Assembly (NCBI RefSeq): GCF_001544535.1
Contig: NZ_FCON02000009.1
Location: 61,738 to 125,737 of the forward strand
DNA from: Caballeronia choica
Lineage (GTDB): Bacteria; Pseudomonadota; Gammaproteobacteria; Burkholderiales; Burkholderiaceae
Direction: 5' to 3'
DNA: 64,000 nucleotides
The translations under genes were made by a program, and so were the position numbers. Under the pieces are notes generated by a model. The model was not told the origin of the DNA. It saw nothing but the letters and a program-made list of their open reading frames with translations, and searched no databases. This document shows, piece by piece, positions 54,184-63,836 of this stretch; the stretch's first letter is position 1, and each line of letters begins with the position of its first letter.

Positions 54184-55497
54184 TCAATCAATCGCAACCC
54201 CCGCCCCTTCGCGCATGTACGCCACGCCCACGAGACTCAGCGCGCCGCAGGCGATCACATACCACGCCGGCGCAAGCGAACTCCCCGTCAAGACGATCAG
54301 CGACGTCACGAAAAACTGCGCAAATCCGCCGAAGATCGCCACGCCCACGCTGTACACCACGGCAGCCCCCGTCGCGCGGACGGCACGCGGAAACAGCTCA
54401 CCGAGCATCGCGCCGACGCCGCCGATGTTGATCCCGTGGACGCACGAGAGCGCCGTGACCACGACAAGCAACGTCGCCGCCGACGGCCAGCGGTTCAGCG
54501 CGACGAACGCCGGATAGATCGCGAGCATCAGCACGATGCGCGTCGCCTGTGCCATGCGCTTGCGTCCGAAGCGGTCGGACAAATAGCCGCCGATGGGCGC
54601 CAGCACGAACAGGATCGCGCCCGACACGCAGCCGGAAAGCATCGCGGTCCACGTGGGCAGGCCGAGCATCTTGACGCCGTAGATCGACAGATAGAACACG
54701 ATGATGAAATGCGCGGACGTCCCGCCGATCGTGAGGCCGAGCCCGGTGAGCACGGCGCGGCGATGGTCGCGCAGCACGTCGATGAGCGGCAGCTTCGGCG
54801 CCTTCGCGACCAGCGCGCGCGGCGGCTCTTCTTCGAGCGTGCGGCGCAGCCACCAGCCGACCGGCACGATCAGCGTGCCGATGACGAACGGCACGCGCCA
54901 GCCCCAGCTTTCGAGCTGCGCGGGCGACAGCGATGCCGTCAGGCACACGCCGGTCAGCGCGCCCGCGAGGGCGGCCAGCCCCTGGCTCGCGAACTGCCAC
55001 GACGCGTAAAGACCGCGCCGGTTCGCAGGCGCCTGTTCGAGCAGGAGCGTCGTCGATGCGCCGACTTCGCCGCCCGCCGAAAAACCCTGGATCAGCCGCG
55101 CGAGAACCAGGATGATCGGCGCCGCGATGCCCACTTGCGCGTAGGTCGGCGCAATCGCGATCATCGCCGTGCCGACGGCCATCAGCCCAAGCGTGAGCAC
55201 CATCGCCTTCTTGCGGCCGGCGCGATCGGCGTACATGCCGATCAGGAGACCGCCCACCGGCCGCGTGAAAAAGCCGACACCGAAGCTCGCGACCGCCAGC
55301 AGCAACTGCCCGACCGGATCGTGGACAGGGAAGAACAGCTTGCCGATCAGCAGCGCGAAAAAGCCGTAGACCGTGAAGTCGTAGAACTCGAGCGCATTGC
55401 CGACCGCCGCCGCCGTGACGAGCCGCGTGCGGCTCTGCTTGCGGGTGCGCGGCTGGGCCGGCGCTTCTGAAACAGTTGCGAGCGTGGGTGTATCCAT
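54184..55497 (-). CDS. MFS transporter, metabolite:H+ symporter (MHS) family
   Basis: This 437-residue inner-membrane symporter shows the MHS signature AAAVGNALEFYDFTVYGFFA in the first helix, FTRPVGGLLIGMYADRAGRKKAM in loop 2-3 and RLIQGFSAGGEVGASTTLLL in helices 4-5 (quoted in parts). Relatives include ProP, KgtP, ShiA and citrate carriers. Start MDTPTLATVSEAP at 55497; upstream frame residues are not typical. It is co-directional with, and 70 bp after, the M20 amidohydrolase, suggesting uptake of an N-acylated amino acid or peptide substrate for that enzyme. Confidence 0.88.
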   Translation of the reverse strand: MDTPTLATVSEAPAQPRTRKQSRTRLVTAAAVGNALEFYDFTVYGFFALLIGKLFFPVHDPVGQLLLAVASFGVGFFTRPVGGLLIGMYADRAGRKKAMVLTLGLMAVGTAMIAIAPTYAQVGIAAPIILVLARLIQGFSAGGEVGASTTLLLEQAPANRRGLYASWQFASQGLAALAGALTGVCLTASLSPAQLESWGWRVPFVIGTLIVPVGWWLRRTLEEEPPRALVAKAPKLPLIDVLRDHRRAVLTGLGLTIGGTSAHFIIVFYLSIYGVKMLGLPTWTAMLSGCVSGAILFVLAPIGGYLSDRFGRKRMAQATRIVLMLAIYPAFVALNRWPSAATLLVVVTALSCVHGINIGGVGAMLGELFPRAVRATGAAVVYSVGVAIFGGFAQFFVTSLIVLTGSSLAPAWYVIACGALSLVGVAYMREGAGVAID

Positions 55498-55565
55498 GAT
55501 GTCTCTCGGTGCGCGGTGTTGCGAAGAAGGAATCGATCGACCATGGATCGACCATGGATCGGCTA

Positions 55566-56747
55566 TCAATCGGCCAGAAACGCTTCAGCGAGGCGCACCC
55601 AGTAGCTTGCGCCGATCGCGAGGATGTCGTCGTTGAAGTCGTAGCCCGGGTTGTGGACCATGCAGCCGCCCTTGCTGCCGATCCCGTTGCCGATCCACGC
55701 ATAGCTGCCCGGGCAGGCTTCGAGCATGAACGCGAAGTCTTCGCTGCCCATGAGCGGCGCGGCCGCCTCGTCGACGCGCTGCGCGCCGAGCATCTTCTTC
55801 GCGACATCGGTGGCGAAGGCGGTCGGCTCCGCGTGGTTGATCAGCACCGGATAGCCGAGCTCGTAATCGATGTCCGCTTCGCAGCCGTACGCCGCCGCCT
55901 GCGCGTGAATGAGCGCCGTGATGCGTTCCTGCAGCAGCGTGCGCACGCCGGCGTCGAGTGCGCGCACGGAGAGCTTCATCTGCGCGGTCTGAGGAATGAC
56001 GTTGTGCGTATCGCCGGCCTGCACGCTGCCGACCGACACCACCGCCGGCTTCTGCGCATCCACTTCACGCGCGACGATGCTGTTCAGCCCAAGCATGATC
56101 GACGCGACGGCAGGCATCGGATCACGCGCGAGATGCGGCATCGCGCCGTGTCCGCCGTGGCCGCGCACGGTGATCGTCACGCGGTCCGACGACGCCATGC
56201 CCGGTCCCGGGCAGAAACTCATGTCGCCGGCCTTGAAGCCGGGCATGTTGTGCAGGCCGAAGACGGCATCGCAGGGAAACTGTTCGAAGAGACCGTCCTC
56301 GATCATCGCGAGCGCGCCGCCCTCGCCTTCCTCGGCCGGCTGGAAGATCACGTTCAGCGTGCCGGAGAACTGCCGGCTTTCCGCGAGATAGCGCGCCGCG
56401 CAGAGCAGCATCGCGGTGTGACCGTCGTGGCCGCAGGCGTGCATCGTCTTCGGGACGGCGCTCGCGTACGGGAGGCCGGTGGCCTCTTCGATCGGCAGCG
56501 CGTCCATGTCGGCGCGCAACCCGATGCGGCGCGCGCCGTCGCCCTGGCGCAACACGCCGACGACGCCCGTCTTGCCCAGCCCGCGATGCACTTCATAGCC
56601 CCACCCGGCGAGCAGACCGGCGACGAGATCGCTGGTCGCCGTCTCCTGAAACGCGAGTTCGGGGTTCGCATGAATGCGGCGGCGCACCGCGATGAGTTCG
56701 GGCGCGATGGCGGCAATACCGGGGATGACGGGTTCGACTGACAGCAT
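55566..56747 (-). CDS. M20 family amidohydrolase (hippurate hydrolase / IAA-amino-acid hydrolase type)
   Basis: This 393-residue di-zinc amidohydrolase cleaves N-acyl amino acids. It contains RRRIHANPELAFQE, MHACGHDGHTAMLL (Cys/His metal ligands), FQPAEEGEGGA (Glu pair), and the C-terminal MGSEDFAFML. All metal ligands are present. The start is the ATG at 56747 with AGGAGCC. It is divergent from a LysR regulator with a 133-bp spacer and followed by the MHS transporter. The longer frame reaching 57359 includes antisense of the LysR gene. Confidence 0.9.
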   Translation of the reverse strand: MLSVEPVIPGIAAIAPELIAVRRRIHANPELAFQETATSDLVAGLLAGWGYEVHRGLGKTGVVGVLRQGDGARRIGLRADMDALPIEEATGLPYASAVPKTMHACGHDGHTAMLLCAARYLAESRQFSGTLNVIFQPAEEGEGGALAMIEDGLFEQFPCDAVFGLHNMPGFKAGDMSFCPGPGMASSDRVTITVRGHGGHGAMPHLARDPMPAVASIMLGLNSIVAREVDAQKPAVVSVGSVQAGDTHNVIPQTAQMKLSVRALDAGVRTLLQERITALIHAQAAAYGCEADIDYELGYPVLINHAEPTAFATDVAKKMLGAQRVDEAAAPLMGSEDFAFMLEACPGSYAWIGNGIGSKGGCMVHNPGYDFNDDILAIGASYWVRLAEAFLAD

Positions 56748-56880
56748 GAAGGCTCCTGATATTGATGGCGTGGGTGACGTCCTGCATCCAAGGATATAAA
56801 GTCGAAAAGAAAACCAAAAGACAGTAATTTCCGCTTGCGACGACTTCAGGTTGTCGGCATAACCCCTTGGGTCCCTGACG

Positions 56881-57777
56881 ATGAAGTACCACCAGTTGCG
56901 CGCATTCCTGACGGTCGCCGAGCAGGGCAGCATCCGCGCGGCGGCGCGCAGCCTGCATCTATCGCAGGCTGCCTTGACCAAGGCGCTGAAGGAGCTCGAA
57001 CAGGATCTCGGCGTGCCGCTCGTGCTGCGCACCGCGCGCGGTGTGCAGTTGACCGCGTTCGGGCAGCAGTTGCGGATACGCGCGCAGCTCATCGTGAGCG
57101 AGATGCGCCGCGCCGAGGACGACATCGCACAGATGAAAGGCGCGGCGGCCGGCAGCGTGTCGGTGGCTGTCACGCCGACCGCCGCGCTTTCGATCCTGCC
57201 GGAGGCGTATCGCGCGTTTCGCCGCGAGATGCCGAACGCACGCGTGAGTTTTATCGAGGGTTTTCCGGGTGTTGCGTTGCCGAGGCTGCGTGACGGGTCG
57301 CTGGATTTTGTCGTCGCGGTGATCGTGCCGGAGCATCTTGGCCCCGAGTTCGACCACATCGAGTTGTATGAGAGCCGCTCTGTGATCGTCGGCCGGGCCG
57401 ATCATCCGTTGAAGGATTGCGAGTCGCTTGCGGCGTTGGCGGACGCCGAGTGGCTGCTGAATCCATCGCCGGAAAGTTCGACGCGTGCGCTGCTCGATAT
57501 CTTCGGTGATCTTGGCGTTGTCGCGCCGCAACGGGTGATCGAGTGCCCGAGCTTTGTCATCGCGCATGGTCTACTGCGCGGGACCGACGCGCTCGCCGCC
57601 ATGCCGGCGCCGCTGCTCGAACATCCGTGGGTCGGCGATGGGCTCGCCGTGTTGCCGATTTCCGATCGCTTGCCGGCGATATCGGTTGGGGTCGTTACAC
57701 GGCGCGATAGTCCGCTGACGCCGTCGGCGTCGTTGCTGCTTGATTGCTTGCAGCATGCGGCCCGGGTGCGGGGGTAG
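56881..57777 (+). CDS. LysR-family transcriptional regulator
   Basis: This 298-residue regulator has an N-terminal LysR winged helix (MKYHQLRAFLTVAEQGSIRA, then AARSLHLSQAALTKALKELE) and a substrate-binding-type effector domain. It is closest in style to the TdcA/GcvA-like group that regulates divergent amidohydrolase genes. It is divergent from the M20 amidohydrolase and probably controls that gene and the transporter in response to their substrate. Confidence 0.88.
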   Translation: MKYHQLRAFLTVAEQGSIRAAARSLHLSQAALTKALKELEQDLGVPLVLRTARGVQLTAFGQQLRIRAQLIVSEMRRAEDDIAQMKGAAAGSVSVAVTPTAALSILPEAYRAFRREMPNARVSFIEGFPGVALPRLRDGSLDFVVAVIVPEHLGPEFDHIELYESRSVIVGRADHPLKDCESLAALADAEWLLNPSPESSTRALLDIFGDLGVVAPQRVIECPSFVIAHGLLRGTDALAAMPAPLLEHPWVGDGLAVLPISDRLPAISVGVVTRRDSPLTPSASLLLDCLQHAARVRG

Positions 57778-57910
57778 TCATACGCCATCCGCGCTCTTCC
57801 GGCGTTCCGTCGTACCTATAACTGACCCGAACGAGTTTGCAAGGCCCACGCCCTGGCGCGCAGGCATCCGATATCATCCGTGGCACCCATCCCCTATCGG
57901 ACGCGACGCC

Positions 57911-59215
57911 ATGGACAGCACCGATGTCGAGGAGCAAGAAAGCGGACTCGTCATGCTCGCCGTCGTCTCGCTGGCCGCGGGCGCGGTGACAGGCTCGGTC
58001 GGCACGCTCTTCAGGTTCTCGCTCGAACAGGGCGACCGGTGGCGCGATGCGTTCATCGCGTGGGCGCACCCGCGGCATGTGCTGGGCTTCGTGCTCGTGG
58101 TGCTCGCGGCGTCGGCGGCGACGACGCTCGCGGCGTGGCTCGTCCGGCGCTTCTCGCCGGAGGCGAGCGGCAGCGGCATTCCGCACGTCGAATCGGTGCT
58201 GAACGGCGCGCAAAAGCCCGCGACGATCCTGCTCGTTCCGGTGAAGTTCATCGGCGGCGTGCTGGCGATCGGCGCGGGGCTCGCGCTCGGTCGCGAAGGT
58301 CCGACGGTGCAGATGGGTGCATCGATCTCGCATTTGCTCGGCACGTTTTGTCGGCGCAACGCCGGCGACTGCCTCGTGCTGCTCGCCGCCGGCGCGGGCG
58401 CGGGACTCGCCACCGCCTTCAACGCGCCGATCGCGGGCGCGGTGTTCGTGCTCGAAGAACTCGTGCGGCGCTTCGAGACGCGCACGGCCGTCGCGGCGCT
58501 CGGCGCATCGGCGGGCGCAATCGCGATGGCGCGCCTGATGCACGGCGACGCACCCGACTTCCGGTTCGACCCACAGCCGTTCGTCGGCTTCGGCACGCTG
58601 CCGATACATCTCTTACTGGGCATCGTCACGGGATTGCTGGGCGTTGCTTATTGCCACGCGATACGCTCGACGCTCGACCTTTCCGATCGTCTCGGCCGCG
58701 TTCCGGTGGAAGTGCGGGCAGCGGCAATAGGCGGCGTGGTCGGGGTTCTGGCGTGGCTCGCGCCGTCGATGGCCGGCGGCGGCGATTCGATCACACAACG
58801 CATGCTGTCGGATACGGGCGCGCTGTCCGGCATCGTGCTGGTGTTCGCCGTCCGTTTCGTTCTCGGGCCTTTGTCGTATGCGGCGGCGACGCCGGGCGGA
58901 CTCTTCGCGCCGCTGCTCGTGCTGGGCGCACAGACGGGTGTCGTGTTCGGGCGCGCGTGTGTCCACTGGTTTCCGGGCATGGCCGCGCATCCGGGCGGTT
59001 TTGCCGTGGTCGCGATGGCGGCGTTCTTCACGGCAGTCGTGCGCGCACCGGTGACGGGCATCGTCCTCGTCACCGAGATGACGGGGAGCTTCACGCTGCT
59101 TCTGCCGATGCTCACCGCGTGCTTCAGCGCGATGGTCGTGCCGATCGTGTTCGGGTGCGAGCCGATCTACGATTCGCTCGGGAAGCGGGCTGGGCAGAGC
59201 GGCAGGCGAACATAG
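57911..59215 (+). CDS. CLC-family chloride channel/transporter
   Basis: This 434-residue membrane protein has the CLC selectivity signatures: GSGIPHVE near residue 90, GREGPTVQMG near 130 and GGLFAPLLVLGAQTG near 330. The external gating Glu is the E of GREGP. About 10-12 membrane segments are visible. The ATG at 57911 follows AACGCGACGCC without a strong ribosome binding site; upstream in-frame codons lie inside the 3' end of the LysR gene. It may act in acid resistance or ion balance. Confidence 0.88.
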   Translation: MDSTDVEEQESGLVMLAVVSLAAGAVTGSVGTLFRFSLEQGDRWRDAFIAWAHPRHVLGFVLVVLAASAATTLAAWLVRRFSPEASGSGIPHVESVLNGAQKPATILLVPVKFIGGVLAIGAGLALGREGPTVQMGASISHLLGTFCRRNAGDCLVLLAAGAGAGLATAFNAPIAGAVFVLEELVRRFETRTAVAALGASAGAIAMARLMHGDAPDFRFDPQPFVGFGTLPIHLLLGIVTGLLGVAYCHAIRSTLDLSDRLGRVPVEVRAAAIGGVVGVLAWLAPSMAGGGDSITQRMLSDTGALSGIVLVFAVRFVLGPLSYAAATPGGLFAPLLVLGAQTGVVFGRACVHWFPGMAAHPGGFAVVAMAAFFTAVVRAPVTGIVLVTEMTGSFTLLLPMLTACFSAMVVPIVFGCEPIYDSLGKRAGQSGRRT

Positions 59216-59340
59216 GGACTGTGCGCCTCACAGTGGCGCTGCGTACCGGAAATCATCCACAAATTTGTACCGGTACTGTACCGACAGGAATCGCTACACT
59301 CGGTCCACTGCATCATCGCCACCCTGCAAGGACCACCCCC

Positions 59341-59967
59341 ATGCCCGCCGAACTGTTGAGCGCCCTTCCCGCCGCCGTGCTCTTCGCACTCGTGACGACG
59401 ATCACGCCCGGCCCGAACAACACGATGCTGCTCGCCTCGGGCGTGAACTTCGGCCTCAGGCGCACGGTGCCGCACCTGCTCGGCATCAGCGCGGGCGTCG
59501 CGTTCCTCATGCTCGCGGTCGGCCTCGGGCTCGCGCAGGCCTTCACACGCTTCGCGTGGATGTACACCGTGCTCGAAGCGGTGAGCGTCGCCTATCTGCT
59601 GTATCTGGCATGGAAGATCGGCACCTCGTCGTCGATGCAGGTGCGCGACGGCGAGCGCCGGCCGATGCGCTTTTATGAAGCCGTGGCGTTTCAATGGGTC
59701 AACCCGAAGGCCTGGATGATGGTGCTGACCGCGGCGACGACCATCCACCTCGACGCGAGCCTCTCGCTCAATGCGGCGCTGATGGCGCTGGTGTTCATCG
59801 TGGTCGGGCTGCCCTGCATCACGATGTGGGCGGCGTTCGGCATGTCGCTGCGGCGCTTTCTAAGCCGGCCGCACTGGTTGCGCGTGTTCAATCTGACGAT
59901 GGCGGCGCTCCTCGTGCTGTCCCTCTATCCGATCTTCAGCGCGCGCTGGATTGACGCGCTGCAATAG
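59341..59967 (+). CDS. LysE/RhtB-family amino acid exporter
   Basis: This 208-residue inner-membrane exporter has the family N-terminal TPGPNNTMLLASGVNFG signature, AVAYLLYLAWK-type helix (SVAYLLYLAWKIG), and FQWVNPKAWMMVL in the second half. It has five to six membrane helices. The start is the ATG at 59341. It is expected to export homoserine, threonine or related compounds. It is separated from the CLC gene by 125 bp. Confidence 0.88.
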   Translation: MPAELLSALPAAVLFALVTTITPGPNNTMLLASGVNFGLRRTVPHLLGISAGVAFLMLAVGLGLAQAFTRFAWMYTVLEAVSVAYLLYLAWKIGTSSSMQVRDGERRPMRFYEAVAFQWVNPKAWMMVLTAATTIHLDASLSLNAALMALVFIVVGLPCITMWAAFGMSLRRFLSRPHWLRVFNLTMAALLVLSLYPIFSARWIDALQ

Positions 59968-60245
59968 TCAGATCGCCCGTCCTGGCGAAACGCCCAAACA
60001 TACGACGAACCTGCACATCCCTCTTTGCCGGTTGCCTCGGACCAGTGCATACTGATCCGTACGCGCCGGCACGCAAAATCTGCAGCCCCGCTTGCAAGTT
60101 TGGGACTGCGTTGTTTCCTCTTGTTGTCCGATCCATCTCCTGATGCCGCTGGAAGCGGTCCTTCGACCGGCGTGTATGCACCTTGCTTGCCTTCTTAATT
60201 CGCGCCGCCCTGGCGCGGCTTTGAAATCTGTTCAAGGAGTACACC
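59968..60245. other. Intergenic region before the small acidic protein gene
   Basis: About 280 bp with no gene seen. It carries the AAGGAG ribosome binding site of the next gene at 60234-60239. The base composition is lower in GC than the neighbours. Confidence 0.4.
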
Positions 60246-60416
60246 ATGTCTGGAGCCAATCGCCCGTCCGGTCCTGCTACACGGAAGTCCCTGGATCTCG
60301 CCGATCAGATTGAACGCGATGAACTGGAGAACAACCTGCCGGATGCGCTGAACAACGTCGACGATGAAGACGACCTCGACGACGAAGCCGACTCCGGTAG
60401 CACGCCAGGCCACTAG
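60246..60416 (+). CDS. Small acidic protein (56 aa), unknown function
   Basis: A strong AAGGAGTACACC precedes the ATG at 60246. The protein starts MSGANRPSGPATRKSLDLAD, has an ERDELENNLPDALNN segment and a very acidic run (VDDEDDLDDEAD), and ends GSTPGH. It was too short for routine gene finders but has its own terminator at 60472. It has no membrane segment; the acidic tail suggests a nucleic-acid-mimic or protein-binding role, which is only a guess. Confidence 0.65.
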   Translation: MSGANRPSGPATRKSLDLADQIERDELENNLPDALNNVDDEDDLDDEADSGSTPGH

Positions 60417-60471
60417 CCTGATCTTCGATACGCGTTTCTCGGGCGCCAGCCCGAACCCCATTAGCCGCATG

Positions 60472-60495
60472 AGCCGCAAGGTCGTGCGGCTTTTT
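60472..60495 (+). terminator. Intrinsic terminator after the acidic protein gene
   Basis: AGCCGCA (60472-60478) pairs with TGCGGCT (60485-60491), a six-base loop between, followed by a T-run. Confidence 0.8.
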
Positions 60496-60664
60496 GCATG
60501 AATGAGGGAAGCCGTGGCTCATGCATCCCGGCTGGGCACATGGCTTGCTTCAAGTGCGGTGCCGCCGGTTGCGCGGCAAGAACGGACGTCCCGTGCGGCG
60601 ACAGCGTCAGCCAGCACGCGAATCAAACGAATCAAACCGACAAATCGACCTGCGGAGGGCTTTC

Positions 60665-60826
60665 ATGCTTCGATACGCTGTCATCTTCTTCATCATCGCG
60701 ATCATCGCGGCATTCTTCGGATTTGGCGGCATCGCGTCGGGCGCGGCTGAAATCGCGAAGATCCTGTTCTTCATCTTTATCGTGATCTTTCTTGCGACCT
60801 TGCTGCTCGGCGTGTTCAGGCGATGA
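60665..60826 (+). CDS. DUF1328 (UPF0391) small membrane protein
   Basis: This 53-residue protein has two hydrophobic segments, [20 protein letters not shown] and [19 protein letters not shown], joined by [10 protein letters not shown], exactly the DUF1328 pattern. These proteins (YtjA-like) are often stress-induced. A GGAGGG ribosome binding region precedes the ATG at 60665. Confidence 0.9.
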   Translation: MLRYAVIFFIIAIIAAFFGFGGIASGAAEIAKILFFIFIVIFLATLLLGVFRR

Positions 60827-60874
60827 CGATGAAGCGCGGCGGCCGCTCGCGCACTGCGGCGACCGCCGAGTAGA

Positions 60875-60904
60875 AAAAGCGCGAGGATGGGCTCGCGCTT
60901 TTTT
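60875..60904. terminator. Bidirectional intrinsic terminator
   Basis: AAAAGCGCGAG pairs with CTCGCGCTTTT around a GATGGG loop. It is placed between the DUF1328 gene and the convergent MocR gene, with A- and T-runs on both sides. Confidence 0.85.
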
Positions 60905-60905
60905 G

Positions 60906-62315
60906 TTACCCCGCCCACTTCTGCAAGAACTTCCATAACGCATCGTCGCAGGAATACGGCACGTTGAACCGGAACCACGCGCTCGCGGCGTCGCCCGGAC
61001 GAAAATACGAGCCCGGCGCGAGCCAGATGCCATCCGCGAGCGCGCGCGTCGCGACCTCGCCCGCCCGCTGCGGCTCGATCGCGAGCCGCGCCCATATGAA
61101 CAATCCCGCGCGCGGCCGGTGGAACAGTTCGAGCCCGAGCGAGTCCATCCGCTCCTCGACCAGCGTATGCGCCTCCTTCAGCTTCTCGCCGACGAACTCG
61201 ACGTGCCGCGCATAGCGCCCTTCCGTCAGTACCTTTTCGACGATGCGCTCAGTCGTCGCCGATGACGTCAGTCCCACCGCCATCTTCGTACGCGCGAGTT
61301 CGCGCAGCACGTCGCGCTCGGCGACCACATAGCCGCAGCGCAGCGCCGGCGTGATCGTCTTCGCGAAGCCGCCGACATACAGCACACGGTTCAGCCCTTC
61401 CATCGCCGCGAGCAACGGGGCGCCGGGCGGCGCCAGCTCGCGGTTTACATCGTCCTCGACGACCCACAGGCCGTGCCGCTCGGCGATCTGCAGCAGCCGG
61501 AACGCGGACGCCATGCCGAACGTCGCGCCGGTCGGGTTCTGCAAGGTGGTGTTGAGGAAGACGGCCTTGGGACGATGTTCGAGCACGAGGCGCTCGAAGA
61601 TGTCGGTATCGATCCCCGCCGCCGTGCGCGGCACGCCGAGCACGGTGAGCCCGGCCAGTTGGAGAATCTGCAGCAGGTTGCAGTAGCCCGGATCCTCGAC
61701 GACGACCGTATCGCCGGGCCGCAGCAGCGTGCGCACGATCAGGTCGAGTGCCTGCGTGGCGCCGGCTGTGAGCAACACGTTCGCTGCGGCGTCCACCGGC
61801 AGCCCATGCCGGTCGAGTTGCTCCGCGATCCGCTCGCGCAACGGCGCGAACCCGTACGGATGCCCGTAGTCCGCCATGCGCGCCGCCGGCACGCGGCTCA
61901 CCGCGCGCAGCGCGTGATGCAGCCCGCTCTCGTTGATCCACTCATTGGGCAGCCAGCCGCAGCCGGCCTTGATCGGCACCGAGTGATCGGCGAAGACGTC
62001 CGACAGGAGCCACGTCGCGGTGAGGCTCGGCGGTTGCCACTCGACCGCCCGTGCGCGTTCCGCCTGCCCGCGCGCCGCCACGCGATACCCCGAACCGCGC
62101 CGCGCGACGACGAGCCCCATCGACACGAGCCGCCCGTACGCCTCGGTGACGGTAAAGGTGCTCAGTTGCTGCGCCTGCGCGAGACGCCGGACCGACGGCA
62201 GCAGTGCGCCCGAACGCAGCGTCTGCTCCTCGATGGCGGCGGCAAACGCCCGCACGATTTGTTCGACGAGCGTCGGTGCCTGCGCGCGGTCGCGCTCGAG
62301 AGTAAGTTCGATCAT
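60906..62315 (-). CDS. MocR-family regulator (GntR HTH + aminotransferase-like domain)
   Basis: This 469-residue protein has an N-terminal GntR winged helix (about residues 1-80; LPSVRRLAQAQQLSTFTV) and a fold-type I aminotransferase domain with YGHPYGFAPLRERIAEQL near residue 150 and VEDPGYCNLLQIL near residue 210. A PLP-lysine candidate lies in GGFAKTITPALRCGY near residue 320. MocR proteins sense amino compounds through PLP. The start is the ATG at 62315. It is divergent from the transaminase gene, its likely target, with 162 bp between. Confidence 0.88.
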   Translation of the reverse strand: MIELTLERDRAQAPTLVEQIVRAFAAAIEEQTLRSGALLPSVRRLAQAQQLSTFTVTEAYGRLVSMGLVVARRGSGYRVAARGQAERARAVEWQPPSLTATWLLSDVFADHSVPIKAGCGWLPNEWINESGLHHALRAVSRVPAARMADYGHPYGFAPLRERIAEQLDRHGLPVDAAANVLLTAGATQALDLIVRTLLRPGDTVVVEDPGYCNLLQILQLAGLTVLGVPRTAAGIDTDIFERLVLEHRPKAVFLNTTLQNPTGATFGMASAFRLLQIAERHGLWVVEDDVNRELAPPGAPLLAAMEGLNRVLYVGGFAKTITPALRCGYVVAERDVLRELARTKMAVGLTSSATTERIVEKVLTEGRYARHVEFVGEKLKEAHTLVEERMDSLGLELFHRPRAGLFIWARLAIEPQRAGEVATRALADGIWLAPGSYFRPGDAASAWFRFNVPYSCDDALWKFLQKWAG

Positions 62316-62477
62316 GGAAACCGAGGATAGCTTCGTGGCCCGCAAATTGAGCGATGACATACCAATACAGTCATCAGCATTTTGCCATGACAGTTAGCAG
62401 CGCAGTGGCGCAACTGTCTATGCCGCGCAAAATCGTCGAGGACTAGAGTGAGCATTCTTTCCGAGGAGACCCCAATC

Positions 62478-63806
62478 ATGAATTCGCGCGCCGTCATCGA
62501 CGATCTTTCGTCGTTCTGGATGCCCTTCACCGCCAATCGCCAGTTCAAGGCCGCGCCGCGGCTCATCGAGAGCGCGAAGGGCATGTACTACCGCTCGACC
62601 GACGGTCGCGAGATCCTCGACGGCTGCGCGGGCCTCTGGTGCGTGAACGCCGGCCACTGCCGCGACGAAATCGTGGAAGCCGTACAGAAAGCGGTCGCCA
62701 CGCTCGACTTCGCGCCGACCTTCCAGATGGGCCACCCGCTCGCATTCGAAGCGGCATCGAAGGTCGCGGGGCTGATGCCCGAAGGGCTCGACCGGATCTT
62801 CTTCACGAACTCGGGCTCGGAATCCGTCGATACGGCGCTGAAGATCGCCCTCGCCTATCACCGCGCGCGCGGCGAAGGCCAGCGCACGCGCCTGATCGGC
62901 CGCGAGCGCGGCTATCACGGCGTGGGCTTCGGGGGCATCTCGGTTGGCGGCATCGCGCCGAACCGCAAGACGTTCTCGGGCGCGCTGCTGCCGTCCGTCG
63001 ATCACCTGCCGCATACGCACGACCTCGAACACAATGCGTTTTCGAAGGGGCAGCCGGCGTGGGGCGCGCATCTCGCCGACGAACTGGAGCGCATCGTCAC
63101 GCTGCACGATCCGTCGACGATCGCCGCCGTGATCGTCGAGCCAGTCGCGGGTTCGACCGGCGTGCTCGTGCCGCCCAAGGGCTATCTGCAGAAGCTGCGC
63201 GAGATCTGCACGAAGCACGGCATCCTGCTGATCTTCGATGAAGTCATCACCGCGTTCGGGCGACTCGGCAAGGCGACGGCGAGCGAGTACTTCGGCGTCA
63301 CGCCCGATCTCATCACGATGGCGAAGGCCATCAACAACGCGACGATTCCGCTCGGCGCCGTCGCCGCGCATCGCAACGTGCACGATACGATCATCGGCGC
63401 GGGCGCGGCCAACGCAATCGAACTCTTTCACGGCTACACGTATTCGGCGCATCCGGTCGCGACCGCCGCGGCCATCGCAACACTCGATCTCTACACACGC
63501 GACAAGCTGTTCGAGCGCGCGGCATCGAAGGCGGAGAAGTTCGAAAGCGCGGCGCACGCGCTGCGGGGCGCGCCGTTCGTGAAGGACGTGCGCAATCTCG
63601 GACTGGTCGCGGGCATCGAACTGGAATCGCGCGAAGGGGCGCCGGGCGCGCGCGCGTACGAGGTGTTCGTCAAGTGCTTCGAGGCAGGCGTGCTCGTGCG
63701 CTATACCGGCGACATTCTCGCGTTCTCGCCACCGCTGATCGTCGAGGACGATCAAATCGACCAGATCTTCGGCACGGTTCGCAAAGTGCTCGAAAGCGTG
63801 AAATAA
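62478..63806 (+). CDS. Omega-amino acid:pyruvate (beta-alanine) aminotransferase
   Basis: This 442-residue class III PLP aminotransferase moves the amino group of beta-alanine or similar omega-amino acids to pyruvate. Marks are FWMPFTANRQFKAAPRLIE, GLWCVNAGHCRDEI, FFTNSGSESVDTALK, LIFDEVITAFGRLG and the PLP lysine in DLITMAKAINNATIPLGAV near residue 286. The start is the ATG at 62478 with GAGGAG upstream; a GTG further up at 62448 is less likely. It lies 30 bp before the methylmalonate-semialdehyde dehydrogenase gene, as in beta-alanine operons. Confidence 0.92.
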   Translation: MNSRAVIDDLSSFWMPFTANRQFKAAPRLIESAKGMYYRSTDGREILDGCAGLWCVNAGHCRDEIVEAVQKAVATLDFAPTFQMGHPLAFEAASKVAGLMPEGLDRIFFTNSGSESVDTALKIALAYHRARGEGQRTRLIGRERGYHGVGFGGISVGGIAPNRKTFSGALLPSVDHLPHTHDLEHNAFSKGQPAWGAHLADELERIVTLHDPSTIAAVIVEPVAGSTGVLVPPKGYLQKLREICTKHGILLIFDEVITAFGRLGKATASEYFGVTPDLITMAKAINNATIPLGAVAAHRNVHDTIIGAGAANAIELFHGYTYSAHPVATAAAIATLDLYTRDKLFERAASKAEKFESAAHALRGAPFVKDVRNLGLVAGIELESREGAPGARAYEVFVKCFEAGVLVRYTGDILAFSPPLIVEDDQIDQIFGTVRKVLESVK

Positions 63807-63836
63807 GCCGGATTCGAATTCAAAGGAACGATACAC

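Noticed and set aside
53348-54187. Short frames with FAAAKKVS in both arms of the inverted repeat
   Set aside because: The same peptide occurs because the DNA is repeated; there are no ribosome binding sites or codon bias.
57880-59967. A 695-codon frame across the CLC and LysE genes
   Set aside because: Its first 487 codons are out of frame with the CLC gene and look random; only the last 208 are the real LysE protein, which has its own ATG.
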